This document shows positions 34,556 to 47,100 of a stretch of 64,000 bases of DNA, one piece after another. Made by a program: the position numbers and the translations under genes. Source of the stretch: Calamus simplicifolius (Eukaryota > Streptophyta > Magnoliopsida > Arecales > Arecaceae); assembly GCA_900491605.1 (NCBI GenBank), contig UESW01005047.1, forward strand, positions 455,660-519,659, written 5' to 3'. Each line of letters opens with the position of its first letter. Within the stretch, counting starts at the first letter, position 1. The notes beneath the pieces are model-generated. The model was not told the DNA's origin and made no database searches. It worked only from the letters and a program-made list of their open reading frames with translations.

Positions 34556-36692
34556 CTGCATATAGAATTAAAAGATTAACAAGACCTTAACTAAAGGATC
34601 ATATGTTGAAGTCCCTAGGAAGTAAAAAGGAAAAAGATAAACCTCCATATAGCAATGTGGTCCTTTTCATCACAGCTGCAGCTGCATGTTTGTTTATGCA
34701 AATGAAGGCTTTTAACTATTGGGCATCAGCAGTAGAGGAGGCATGCAATTTTTTTTTTTTTTTTTTTTGAAAAAAAAAATCACTGAAGTAAAGTATTAGT
34801 CTTGCTGTGTAGACTGCTAAGTTGACTATTAGCATTGGAGGATTATTTGACAATAACTGGTTTAAAGATAATAAATTAAGATAGAGAGAAGTTGCCACCT
34901 TTTTCAGAAACAATCAGGCAGATAGACTGAGCAAAGGAGGATTAACATTGACACTAAGATATTGCATCAAGGTGTAGAGAATCATGCATTGGCTATCGCA
35001 CTGAGCGCTGTTGCCATACATCTCGGAACATAAGCTTTCAATCATTTTAATCCTCCAATCAGTCTTGACATCAGTAGAATAGTGTCCCTAAACTTTCATT
35101 CTAAGATCTTGAGGTCAGATTTTCTCTGAGGCTCCTATGTTGGTGAAGCTTATCACATTAAGCCCACCATATTTCAGATTGGAAAAATGATCAAGTAATG
35201 AAAAAAAATCGTGAGTGGCGTTTGAAAGATGATGATGCATATACTTGAAGCTAACTCAAAACAAGGCAATAACATTTTTTTTTCCATGCTTTATCAAGGC
35301 TAAACAAGATGATGGTGCTATTCCCTGATTGATACAAACATTTATAGAGGTTTGTCCAGAACGCCTGAAACTAGATCGGATTATCTTTCTATATGCCTAT
35401 AGAGAAGCTTGCAGATTGGTGGAACTACAAGCAAATATTGTTACATCTTCTTGGGTTTTGTCCGGTAGAGACAGCTATTTGCAAGATACTTAGATCACTT
35501 GAGAAGGGACGTTTCTTCCACTTCATCTCAGAAGACTGATGTACTGGTCTATAAGGGAGCAGGAAGAAGAGGAACCCAGAAGGTTGCATAGAAGAAAAGG
35601 AAATTAACATCTTTTAAAGGAAATGAAGTTGAACCCAATGAAGCAGGTAATTGAGAAAACTTCACATGAACCCTATTTTGTCTATTGGGACATCTGGCAT
35701 TTCTTATAAGAAGCTTCAAATTCAACTTCAAGAAAAGATAGGCAGAACCAAAAATGCCAATATTAGTTGGGCTATCAGCCGTTCTTGCACTAATTAATGA
35801 TGAATGGAAAAGTGCTCTAGGACTCAAGTTCTTTCAAACATATCTCCTCTATGTTTTCCAAATGATTTAGCAACGTTTAGATTATCTTGTCATTGTTAGT
35901 TTGGAAGTCCTTAAATAATGCATATATCAAATCATGTAGCCAAAAATTTATTTAGTAGAATTGTACATGAAAGTCCCTTAAGAATTTTTATTGGAGTAGG
36001 ATCACTGCTAGATAATCTTAATTATACTTCAAATAGAAGAAAGCCCCAAAGTCAATAGGATTGCACTCTAGAATCTTCAAGTTCTGAATATAGATATAGA
36101 GTTTTTTAAAACTCTCAATCTTGAAAGAGAATGAATCAATTTTCCTCAGAAAAATTCAACCACTTCTTCATTTTCTCTTATTTTCATGATAGAGCAACCT
36201 TACCATTGCGCCAAGGCATACCCTCATGTTTGCTCAAACCTCTGATTATAAATACATGTGAAATTATTTTTTTCTCAGTTACCTTATGTTTTGCTTAATT
36301 TTTTTTGAGCTATTTCCAGTATGTCTGGTTATCTTATATATTTATGAAAATTAGTATTTTTTTTTTGAGTCTCCTTTCCTTGATCCACTGACTAGATATC
36401 TCAATATGAGGGCTACTCACTCTAGCTAATATATCAACCAGCTAAAACAAGATGATGGCTTTGCAAAGCCACCTACTAAAGTTCTTATCAGAGATTCAGT
36501 AATGCAACTAAAACATGTGACATCAGATTATTATAGGCTCGGAAAAAAAAAGTTTTAAACTGATATAGGCAACATGCAATCAACAAGACTTATATTCAGT
36601 CAGTCACCAACATTTCATAACTAGATAAATTTTCATGATTTCAGAAATATAGTCTCTGTTGAAGAATTAAGATGAGAATGTAATGAGCATAC

Positions 36693-36949
36693 TTGTTGTG
36701 AGTAATTGAAAAAATGAACTACATTTCGCAACATCAACTGCACATCTGCTATGAAGTCCAACACCCCACTGTACTCTAAACTGTCCACACGCCGATCAAT
36801 TCTTCGCAAATCTAGAATATTACTTGTAGCAGTGGCAGTGCTCATGAAATTAGCATTCTGATTCTTCATACATAAATCAGACAGTAGGGGAGCAACTTGG
36901 CGGCCATCTTTATTGATTCTCCCAGAAGCTGGCTAATAACATTCTTGCA
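36693..36949 (-). other. BRM-like exon 4 (bromodomain), frameshifted
   Basis: Acceptor TTTTGTAG before 36949 and donor CAA|GTATGC after 36693. It reads CKNVISQLLG in phase 0, but the remaining conserved residues (INKDGRQVAPLLSDLC, then SLEYSGVLDFIADVQLML) are in the next frame. One base is missing near 36927. Flanking phases require 258 nt and 257 are present. Confidence 0.82.
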
Positions 36950-38532
36950 CTACAAAATAAAACAATAAATATGAAGATAGTTACCCATATACTAATTTAC
37001 TCATTTCATTATCAATGTGCATGGCTTGAGATTATTAACGCATACCATAAATTAAAATATTAATTTTGCAAGGAGAGTTCGAAATAAATATATACCACAG
37101 AATGGAACAACATACAACAAATTAAGATGCAGCATCAGTTCATATGCAATTGTATCTACTAGTCATGAAATTAACTGTTCATCGGTTCATCTAAATTAAC
37201 AATGTGAGAATTTATATTCTAAATGAAAGAGCTGCTTTATTTCTATAGAATGACTATAGAACTTCTTCTATAGATCAGTCTATTGGTTCAAATAAACATA
37301 AAGATAAAAAGGAGGCGGTGGGCAAGCTATTCATTCTAGTAGTAATCAGATTGTACATATATATTATCATCACAAAAAATATTAATTGCACGGATTGTTA
37401 GAAGCTGATGCTTTGAAACCTCGAACCTATATTTGTTCAAGGAGCAAAGCCATCAGATACCCAATCCAAGTATGACAAATGAGATCTTCAACTTGGAACT
37501 CTTGACTTCCACGATCAACATGGACCCTAGACAGGCTAACATGCCACAAGGAAATCTCCTATGAACCTCAAAAAGAACTTTCCCATTGAGCAATAATCTC
37601 CATTAACATAATTAATCTTAATTATTAAACAAAAAAATATGAGAAAAGAAGCTAGCATTCCACATGAATGCAAAAAACATAAGAACCTAAATTTGCAATT
37701 GTATTCTACCAATCAAATGTTATTTTTTCCTGCCCCTTTGTTTGGGTAACATATGTCTACGCATAAAACAAGGAGTCCCATTTTACCACCCTATGTCTAG
37801 AACCACTTATAATCCTAGAATTAAAGAGGTTTGTATTCAAACCGCCTCTTGCCTCCAATGTACCTTGGAGACAAATATGGGCAAGTGTGAGATTGTTGCA
37901 TAAATCTTCGATGCATGAGAAAATAACATATATAATAAGCTTAGGATATAAGTACAATACAATTTATCAAATTATTAGGGAAATAAAGAACAAAAAGAAA
38001 ACAGTTGTTGGCAGTGGACCCTAGAACTTCATAACAATTCAAACTTGAATGCCATCTAAACTATGTTCTGCATCAATTGCAAGTTCTATGCTGTGTCAGA
38101 AAAGATGAGTGACAGGAATATCTATTGCTTCCCAGACCTGTCCAAGCATCACGATGATAAATTGGCGACTAGTGCTTCAAAGAAAAATGATTTTGCTGTC
38201 TTGTAAAATGTTCATGGAAGTCAGCAGTCATACTATATATATTTTGTTTCTTTCATGCAACTTAAAAAGTATTGGCCTGCTTGCTTACAGCAAGTAAAAT
38301 GCTAGTTGCAAATTAAAAAATGTGCAAAACCAGCCAACTGCTAATAGATTGGCTAAGCCATGATACAGCAAATCAAAACACAAAGAACTTTAATGACACA
38401 CAATATAATCATCTCCGAATGGTTACAAAGTTAGAAATGTAAAGCCTTAGTTTCTTTTAAAGCAAAAGCAGGTCAAAAAAATCCAGTGATACAGAAAATA
38501 TATAGTTGAGAAAACAGGACAAGAGAAGCTAC

Positions 38533-39081
38533 CTCCCTCAGCGTGCTATCTGACATTTTTGTTCCCATGAAGCTGGGATTACCAGTATTTCTGTCCTTCC
38601 CATTCCAATTTTCCGTAGGAAGTTCATTTCTATCCTCCACAGATCCAGAAATGCAATTGTAACTCAGCTTAATAGAGGTGCTAACATCATGCCTATCCGG
38701 AACAGGCTCGCTAAATGTGGCCAGATCCCAATCAGTCTTAAATTGCATATCATGATCATGGTCCACCTGCAAAGGAAGTTGAGAACCATGCTGGGAAAAG
38801 ATCATCTTCTGCAAAGGAAGTCGTTCCAGGTGTCTAACCATTGTTGCTTTCCCCTTCCCAATGAAAGGCTCCTGTGGCAAATCGTATCCTTTACTTGAAG
38901 AAGAAAGCACAGGATCTTGCTCAACAGTCTCTGCATGACTTGCATGCGTGCTTACATTCATTGCAACTGTTCTTTCATGGCTAGCAATTCCTGGTGAAAG
39001 GAATATTTTTTGCAGTTGCAAAGTAGGAGGTGGAGGTGCGATGATATCAAGAACTACTTGTGGAATTTTACGATCGCCACG
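38533..39081 (-). other. BRM-like exon 3
   Basis: Acceptor TTTTGCAG before 39081 and donor GAG|GTAGCT after 38533, spanning 549 nt or 183 codons with no stop. It continues directly from the QLQ domain (RGDRKIPQVVLDIIAPPPP, SHERTVAMNVSTHASHAETV). Phase 0 at its 3' end lets it splice in frame to the bromodomain exon. Confidence 0.8.
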
Positions 39082-39226
39082 CTGCAAAACATAATCATGA
39101 TTAACAAACGTAACGCTGTATTTAAATGTGTCTGCTGTACTCTTGCATCAAGAAAAGAGCTCAACTAATGAACAAACAGAGAACAGACTACTTAAACTTA
39201 AGAGGAAGGGAGACGGGGATGGATAC

Positions 39227-40213
39227 CTTGATACGAGTAAATGCTATTATTTGTGCTTTAAGAGCTTGAAATTGTTGCTTCGTAAACCCAATATTTTGCT
39301 GTGTCACCTGAGCTAATCCCCCATGAGATGGAAAGCGGGTACCAATGATCTCAGTTGAAGAAACTGCCGGTTGAGACGTTGGTTGGCTCATTTGCTTTGG
39401 TTCAGTGTAACAGTACTGTATTGGTAGTGTTTGAGTGGCAGCAAATTTTCTCTTAGCATTTGAATGTTCAATGGTCTGGATTGTGCTCCCAGCTGAAGAT
39501 TGTGGAGGATGCATGATTAGCCCTCCATTTACACTTGTTAATGGAGTTCTGGCTGCCCTATGATCATTTTGGTTCTCCTTGTTCTGAATGACAAGTGGCT
39601 TTTGCCTCTGAATATTGGAGGAATTGATCACTAAAGTAGAAGAATCCCCAGCACCTGACATTGACCCAGAATGATCAGCCAAGGATTTCCCATGAGCTGC
39701 AGGATTTTCACTGCCACTGGGTAAGGATAAGGCTTGCTGCTTTGAGGAAGCCAAGCATGACCGTTGTGCAGCTGTGCTGGCTTCATTTGGCTCCTGCATT
39801 CCAGCCAATCTAGCAGACTGCCACACTTGAGCCACCAGATTGGCATTAGGTGGATGAGTCAGGTCAATGTTACGCTCCGCGGCCCATCCTAGAATTGCTT
39901 GCGATTGTGCCATCATCAACTGGTTGTTTGCAATATCCTCTGTGTTTGCTTGTGCCTGTAGTGATTGTTGCATGGGCCCAATTACTGCTGTCTGGGGAAG
40001 CTTCAGTTCATTTATTTTCTCAGATGGGGAAGCTTCAGATGCATGAGGATGATGCACATCATTGAAATTCCTTAGTGTCTGGGAACCAGATGTAGCACCC
40101 AAAGATAATGGAAAGTTAGCCCTGCAGGCAAGGACTTCATCTAGCCCACCAGCTCTATAAGGACCTCCTTCAGGGTTTCTTAGAGGCAGCTGTGGCTGCT
40201 GCTGCTGCGATGA
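39227..40213 (-). other. BRM-like exon 2 (QLQ exon)
   Basis: Acceptor CATTCTTTGCAG before 40213 and donor AAG|GTATCC at 39227/39226. The 329 codons are open and begin SSQQQQPQLPLRNPEGG. The QLQ domain at the 3' end normally binds other SWI/SNF subunits or growth-regulating factors. The exon is phase 0 at both ends. Confidence 0.85.
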
Positions 40214-41030
40214 CTGCAAAGAATGAGAATTGAGGTACATGCATCATTTAAAACAGAAATTACTAAATGATTGTAATAAGTTCAGCTTTGCAATAAATTA
40301 TCCCTCAGTTACTGCAACTCATCATAGTAAAAACAGAAACAGAATGTACAAGAAAAGGCTACAGCATTGAATATTCAAAACCATATTATTATTTCATCCA
40401 AGTCTTAGGCCAAAGAAGTGTGAGATTTTCCTCACAACATGATGTTTTAGCATGCAAAGAGCTTGTTGCAGGATTATGAAATAAATAAATAAACAACTGT
40501 GCCAAATTGTGAAAAAAAATCAAAATAAGTTTTTCCAAGGATGGAATCAAGGCCATCGATTCCACTGCAGAAATGTTATCACTTCCACGTATTTACCGCT
40601 TATCCCTTCATATATCCCCATGCAACAGTAATAACGGTCTCTCCACCAGTGCCAAGAAGGCGCGAAATCCAACTCACCTGCGTTAGCATGAACTTTGCTA
40701 CTGGATTGATTCAAACTCTACGGTAGCAGAAGAGGAGGAGGATTCTTTTCACAAACATATCAACTAATTTTGATAATCTGGGATTGATTGTCTTTAAAAG
40801 TGAAAATGCAGCCATTTTGTGCCAAAAAAACCACAATGTCATTTGATTTTTGTTCATTGTAATATTCTTGAATTAAAAATGTTTGGCCCACGGCCCCAAA
40901 ATAACATGTGGGTAAGGATTCTTAACAAATAACAAGAGAAATAAATTAGAAATAAGTGATTATTTTTCTTATGGAATTGCTACAATAAAAGGAATAAATT
41001 TTAGAGATAAAAGTATCTACTAATACTTCA

Positions 41031-41308
41031 TTACAATGAGTGCCCCTGTTACATGGCCAAGGTGTGGAGTTATCATACTAGAATGGAAATATGAATGCTA
41101 TATGTCAATGGCTTATTTTATAAATATGTCATCTAGAACCTAAAAAAAAAATTGAGAAAGAAAAGTATATTACAATGAGTGCCCCTATTACATGGCAAAG
41201 GGTATGGAGTTATCATACTGGAATGGAAATATGAATGTTATATGCCAATGGCTTATTTTATAAATATGTCATCTAGAACCTAAAAAAATATTGAGAAAGA
41301 AAAGTACT
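41031..41308. repeat. 139-bp tandem duplication, two diverged copies
   Basis: TTACAATGAGTGCCCCT at 41031 recurs at 41170. Both copies continue through GGAGTTATCATACT and GTCATCTAGAACCTAAAAAA, with a few substitutions and indels. Confidence 0.92.
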
Positions 41309-42602
41309 AGAAGGATTTATAATATAACTAGTAGTTTGCAACAAAGCATAGGTGTATGTATATATTGATTTGCAACACATGTATGATACATGAAATAATA
41401 ATCCTACCAGCAATTAGAACAATGAAGTAGTTTATAACTATAGTTTTTATAGTATTACCATAATGATAATCTTATAATCTTGAGAAATATAAGGCAACAT
41501 CGTATATGTTCCTATTATATTAGTTGAGTTATCTTATAATCTAGTTAACTAAGGAAACTATTAGACCTACTTATCTAATTTTGAAATATTTAAAGATGAT
41601 TAAATTATTTAGAAACATTGAAGTTCTTTGTACTTGCATGAGGGGATGAGAGGATGGTCTATAATCATGAATTTAGAATTAATTAATGATATTTATGTCA
41701 TTTAAGAGAGCAAACATAATATATAGCTTCAATTATAAAAGAGTGGGTTATTATAAAATGCACCAACACATAGAAAAATAAATCAAGTTAGGTAGCTGAA
41801 TAAAATAAAAACAGGTAATATAAAAGAAAATGTTTATAAATTATGTGTGCATGTGTGTGTGTGTGTGAGAGAGCGGCTAAAATCATATTGAATTTAACAT
41901 GATTACAAAGGCTATCACAAGATATAATATTTTGCAAAAATGACAATCATGCTTAACCTTTTGATAGATGAATTTGCCTACATTCTTTTTTCATGTGAAT
42001 GTTTATGAAAATGAGAAGTACCCTTATCAATTTTCCTTCTTTTTTTTCTTCACAATTAACTGTTGTTAGATTTTTAAAGATATCCAAAAGTTACATTAGT
42101 CAATGTAAAAATATAACATAAGAATTATATTATAAATGTTACATATATTGGTGAAAACATAAAAATGCTTTTATGGATGTGTCATGTTTCTAGGCATTAG
42201 CTAGGAAAAACTCATTCTTAATATTTTAATGCCAAATAAAAGCTTGCAAGGGATTAAATATCTTTAATTTCTTATATTTATTAGAATCTTAACAAGCTCA
42301 TCAAACATAAGGAAAATTTCATTTTAAAAATATTGATTTTAATAGTATCATTATAAATAATAAAATTATTGATATTGATTATAAAAGAATATATTGGTAA
42401 AAATATTGAAATAATTGTTTTACAAATAAAAATCAAGCAATTCAAGATTTAGAAGCTTTATATCTTGACTAACTTAGTAGAAAAAGTAGTGCAAGAATGA
42501 TCTAGCTTATTTATTTATTTATTTAATAGAAATAGAAAGATTAAAAATCTTAAAATAGTGTAAATATTCAACCATCTTGGCTAGCTTATGATCAAAGAGA
42601 TA

Positions 42603-42825
42603 AAATCAACTAAACTCAACTCATCTAAGCCTTTTCCAACTACATGGGGTCGGCTACATGAATCTGTTTCCTCCACTCTGCTCTATTCAGGACTAAGTTG
42701 ACATTCAAATTATAAATAGTTATATCTTTTTTAATTATTTATATTCATATTAGTTTAGGTCTACCTCTACATCTATCTTTACTATAGATTGTTAAAAATC
42801 ATTCTTTCTAACTGGAGCATTTATA
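42603..42825 (-). mobile_element. RTE-type LINE 3' fragment
   Basis: On the minus strand the end reads CATGTAGCCGACCCCATGTAG and AAAAGGCTTAGATGAGTTGAG, the characteristic 3' end of plant RTE-like LINEs. It is colinear with 47673-47893. Confidence 0.7.
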
Positions 42826-43228
42826 TTATATTATAGCCAACACTTAGTACTAAAGTAACATTACAAAAGTAGAATTTAAGTAAAAAATTTTGGTGATGCA
42901 TTATGAGTCATAGGCTAGATCTTAGAATAGGTTGATTTATATTTTATTACAATGAGAGCTATTTGTTTATATAAATTATTATAGTCAAAGCTTAATGACT
43001 AATAACTGCTATCATAGCTCAAATCTCAATCAAGTTGAGGGTCATGCATATAACTATTTTTAGTGATCTCAAAGCATATTACACTACCTATTTCATTTCC
43101 CCTTTCGCTTGTATCTTTTGATTTTAGGTCAATTTCTTTCTATAATAGTAATATCAACATCAAAAAAAATTGAATCAAGTTTATTGAGATGTAGGAATTG
43201 TTAAACCATAATCTATCATCAAGTTAGA

Positions 43229-43236
43229 CTTATGAC
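43229..43236. repeat. hAT MITE target-site duplication, left (CTTATGAC)
   Basis: Identical to the 8 bases at 43850-43857 after the element. Confidence 0.88.
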
Positions 43237-43849
43237 TAGGGTGTAATCGAGTCGAGCTGAGCTGAGCTTTCCAGTGCTCAAGCTCAGATCGTTAACAAAT
43301 ACTCTAGCTCGAGCTCGTTTAAATTAAAAAAATCATGTTCAAGCTTGGCTCGAGCTCGATTACAAAAAGCTCAGGCTCGACTCAAGCTTGGCTCGAGCTT
43401 ACTCATTTGGTATGATTAGAAAGCTCGACAAGTTTGACTCAGAAAAAGCTCGTTTCAAGCTCGAGCTTGAATTGAGCTCGTTTCAAGCTCAACTCAAATT
43501 AAGCTTGTTTACAGCTCAACTTGAGAATAAAAAAAAATTCGATTCTTAAACCCAAAGAGTAGCCAAAGAAGATGAAAAGATAGAGAAGATGAAAGAACAT
43601 CTTGTTCACGAGCTCCTAATCGAGTCAACTCGCGAGCTCCTAATTGAGTCGTCTCATGAGCTCTTAATCGAGCTGCCTCACGAGCTCCTAATCGAATCTG
43701 CTCCCATATTCAAGCTTGGCTCGTTTATCAAATGAGCTCTAAAATAAAGCTCAAGCTCGGCTTATTTACATGACAACCGAACATGAACGAGCTTTTATTG
43801 AGCCGAGCCTCAAGTAGCTCGTGAGCAGCTCGGCTCAATTACAATGCTA
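43237..43849. mobile_element. 613-bp non-autonomous hAT MITE, GAGCTCG-rich
   Basis: The left end TAGGGTGTAATCGAGTCGAG and the reverse-complemented right end TAGCATTGTAATTGAGCCGAG form an imperfect terminal inverted repeat of about 24 bases. Perfect 8-bp target duplications flank it. The interior is dominated by AGCTCGAGCTTG/GAGCTCCTAATCGAG words with high self-complementarity and no coding potential. The target size and TAG-type ends indicate hAT. Confidence 0.85.
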
Positions 43850-43857
43850 CTTATGAC
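43850..43857. repeat. hAT MITE target-site duplication, right (CTTATGAC)
   Basis: Second copy of the 8-bp duplication, identical to 43229-43236. Confidence 0.88.
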
Positions 43858-43952
43858 AACTTACTCGATCCCACAAGATTTAAAATACATCTATAAAAAT
43901 TATAAATAAAGATGTATAATTAAGAAAATATTATGAAACCTTAATTTCTTAC

Positions 43953-44075
43953 CTGATTTGTCGATGTTCTGATACGTAAGTTTTGTTGAGTGTGTTCACC
44001 ATCATCGCCTTGCCAAAGAAACCAGGGGAATGAGGATTTTGAGTTGCCATCCATCGTCAAACTTAATGTCTCACC
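43953..44075 (-). other. Candidate first coding exon of an unrecognised gene
   Basis: The minus strand has ATG at 44075 or nearby, then a protein-like frame (SFPWFLWQGDDGEHTQQNL, ending RTSTNQ) and a strong donor CAG|GTAAGAAA after 43953 in phase 0. I do not recognise the protein. A possible partner is a 40-nt segment ending at the BRM-like donor 40678, which has a good acceptor and reads SLNQSSSKVHANA. The join to BRM exon 2 would be out of frame. Confidence 0.3.
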
Positions 44076-44087
44076 AAAGATGAAAAA

Positions 44088-44141
44088 TAAAAGTAAATAA
44101 GAGATTAGATAGANTAAAAGTAAATAAGAGATTATATAGAG
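44088..44141. repeat. 27-bp tandem duplication with an ambiguous base
   Basis: TAAAAGTAAATAAGAGATTA occurs at 44088 and again at 44115, and the single N of the window is at 44114 on the junction. Copy number here may be uncertain in the assembly. Confidence 0.85.
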
Positions 44142-47100
44142 ATAGACGATCCGCAACTATTTAACACATGATATTATCAATATAGTGATTCTCTAACTTG
44201 AACATAGGAAGATTTAAAGATCGAACATAGAGAAGAAAAAGACTCACAAAGAGAGAAAGCAGATTTAGAAGGGGGCGATAGATGCAAGACGACACATCTA
44301 GAGGGGGAAGCAAAAGAAGAAATATGACTAAGGAGTACAAATAAGATCTCTTTCTTAGAGCATAAGAGTTTATAAGGAGAGAGGAAATGATGCTTCCAAG
44401 GAGAAAAAAGATGAAAAGCAGACGACGCAAACGAGGAGAGATGCAAAGAGATAAATAAGAGAAGGAAGAACGAGGCAAAGAAAATTGGGAAAGTAGGTTT
44501 ATTTACTAAACAGTGAGAGCTTATAAAAGGAAAAGAGTGTAATAAATACCGAAAAAAGCGCGGATATGAAATCAGGCGATACACGAGGAGAGACACACAA
44601 AGAAAGAGAACAAAAGAGAAAGTAAGTTAAGAAATAGACTTTTTCTTAAGTACAAAGGAACCAATCCTGACCATTACATGTTGATCTAGCGAATAAGCTT
44701 CAAAATTTCAAATTCAAAATTTCAAATAACGCATTTAAGTCATACAATGTATTGTGCCCTCACTTTAGAAGCACATAATGAGTGATGATTCAAAATCTCA
44801 CGAAAAAAGGTTAGCCAGAAGATATTATTTGGATTTCTGGGCCCTATATAAGTACCCAAAATCTTCTCATTTAAGCCAATAATAAATGTTATAACTTATC
44901 CACCCGTGATAAGCATCAAAAGAGCATTAGCATTTACATTATTGTTCTAATCTATAGGAGTTGTAAGGCAATTTTAATTTGATATCTTTTGTAATAACTT
45001 AAAATTTCATTTAAAAAGATTAGTCAAAAAGTTTTAATTTAGGTTCCTTGGCCCTGTATATATATACCCAAGATTCAATATATGCACAATTATTGTGAGA
45101 CTAAATACACAGCCCCATATATCTTCATAAGAAGTTTTATTGCTTGGCATATTTTAATAATGATATGATTCAATTTTTTATACTAGTTATATTTAATACT
45201 TAAAAGTATGAAGGATGTTACTAACTTGAATTATTACCAAAATGGAAAATACATCCTTGACATGAATGGGATATTGCAAAATACAAACCACCCTTGAAAT
45301 GAGTTGCCAAGCTAATTTTATTTTGTGGACCTATTTATTTTATATTTTTATGTTCAACTAAAGGGAAGATACCCTCTTTCTAGTTTACTCCTTTCAAGAA
45401 TGAAAAAGTTAACATCTTCCTTTAATTATTCCTCTTTTCTTTGCACCAGTAAGAGAGGAGAGTTTTCCTCCTTCCCTTCTTTTTTTCCAAACCAAACGTA
45501 GAAGAGAAAAGAGAAATAATGATATTCCAATTCTTCTAGCAAGTTAAAGAGAAGTGATTGTTGAAAGTGGGATGTCCTAATATCATTTGCATCTTTAATA
45601 TCCCAAAAAGTTAAGAAAACTAAAGTTATATCCTATCTACATGGTCATATATGATATATGTTATATATAAGACATTAGCTTTAAAGCCCAAAAAGAATCC
45701 ATAAGTACTCTAAAGGTTTATCTAAGTAGACAAGGTTTACAAGAGGATTAAATATTCAAAGCACTCAAATCTTACCCTTAGCTATATATGAGTGAGGCCG
45801 AGCATTGTACCTATAAGACTTTTAAGATAAATAATATAATTGTAGAACTCCTTCACTAGGTTAGGCCTTGCACTAACACTCAAGTGTGCCATCACATTGA
45901 GCAATCAATAGTAGCAATCTACCTAACAAAACATTATCAGAAGTAGGGGCCAATAAAGGATGGATACCTTGTTATGCTCTAAACACCAATAAATTGAAAT
46001 CCTAGACCATATTCTTGATAAAAAGCATAATAGTTTATTAGATCCAAATACTAGTAACAGTTTGTTGTCTCACATAGAATTCATCATAATGGCAAAGTAC
46101 TTATATTATAATACAAATGTGGCTAGATATATTAGATAGTGGAATAATAACTTGAAAAGTTGCAAAAATAATTATTCTATAAAATTATAATTGTAAATAG
46201 TTTATTATATTTTAAAAGATTGGTTTGTATTTTTTATTAAAGGATCTCTAACATAATCTAAAATTTCAATAAGCCATGAATCAGATAGCTAATAATCTAA
46301 TAGTGCTACGCTTAATGATCATATGAGAACATTAGACTAGGAAGACTAATTTTTAACACCTTGACCTTTAGTCTAATAAAGTGCCATAATTTAAACTCTA
46401 AAATGTAAGTTTCAACCTTAAAATTTTATAGCAAGTTTAATTTTATTATTTTAATGGGCTTTGAATCATGCCGGCATTAGTCAATATAAAGTTGAACTAT
46501 TATTGTGATCTCATCTAAGTTTAAAAACCTTATAAGTTTGATAAAATATTAGCAAAGACTTTACAAATTATATTTTAAAATAATTTTTTAATATTTTATT
46601 TTTTATCATTTCTCAACTAAATTAATTTTTTAAAATTTTTATCCTAAGTAGAAGTATCTTCACTTGACATTGGCCGAGCTTTTATGAAATTATCTAAATT
46701 GCTCTTAAGGGAGAGAACTAACTTTTTACTAATATTAAAAAAATTAATTTTTCTAATATATTTACTGAATTCAAATGGGAGGCATTTTTCTTATTTATAT
46801 AAGAAATATTAAGTAAAAAGAAAGAAAAGGCTTATAATATAAGCTATGTACCCATAATAACCATATGTTACATTGTGCAATCCGATTTAACCCTTTGTTT
46901 GATGGTGCAATCCAAGTTAAATCTTTGTTAGATTGTATGCACAAGCTCACCAGCCGAGCTTACTTGTATTATATCGTGCTTTCGAGCTTGCTACTTGAGC
47001 TCATCCCTATACCAAGCTGCACATTCAAGCTCACCTCATGTCACACATTGTATTTCTATTCTGATTCTACTAACTTAGGATCTCATTATAAGTACTTAAA

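Larger units (their letters stand above)
33836..40689 (-). pseudogene. BRM: BRAHMA (BRM) SWI/SNF ATPase homologue lacking the ATPase core
   Basis: Five blocks with clean splice sites are visible: a short exon ending at 40678 (possible ATG at 40689-40687), 40213-39227, 39081-38533, 36949-36693 and 34555-33836. The second carries ANNQLMMAQSQAILGWAAER and NIDLTHPPNANLVAQVW, a hallmark of the BRM N-terminal region, then the QLQ domain GFTKQQFQALKAQIIAF. The third continues RGDRKIPQVVLDIIAPPPP. The fourth begins CKNVISQL and contains ILDLRRIDRRVDSLEYSGVL, the BRM bromodomain. The fifth reads KLHDLFFDIMKIAFPDTDF and ends KKMRTDPGERKPSHL, as BRM does. The HSA and SNF2 helicase domains (over a thousand residues) have no counterpart in the 1.6 kb between exons 3 and 4. 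Exon 4 is 257 nt instead of a multiple of three and is frameshifted. BRM normally remodels nucleosomes in the nucleus; this copy cannot. Confidence 0.88.
40690..43236. other. AT-rich intergenic DNA with tandem duplication and simple repeats
   Basis: No gene seen. It contains the 139-bp duplication at 41031-41308, a (TG)n run at 41852-41867, a TTTA run near 42510-42525 and an RTE fragment at 42603-42825. Confidence 0.5.

Noticed and set aside
33836..34561. A stand-alone novel Ser/Pro-rich protein
   Set aside because: The start and end residues match the BRM C-terminus and it has a splice acceptor. It is the last exon of the BRM-like gene.
44161..44596. Minus-strand Leu/Ser-rich frames of 105 and 139 codons
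   Set aside because: They come from a purine-rich strand (AAGAGAAAG words) and have no recognisable motif or splice context.
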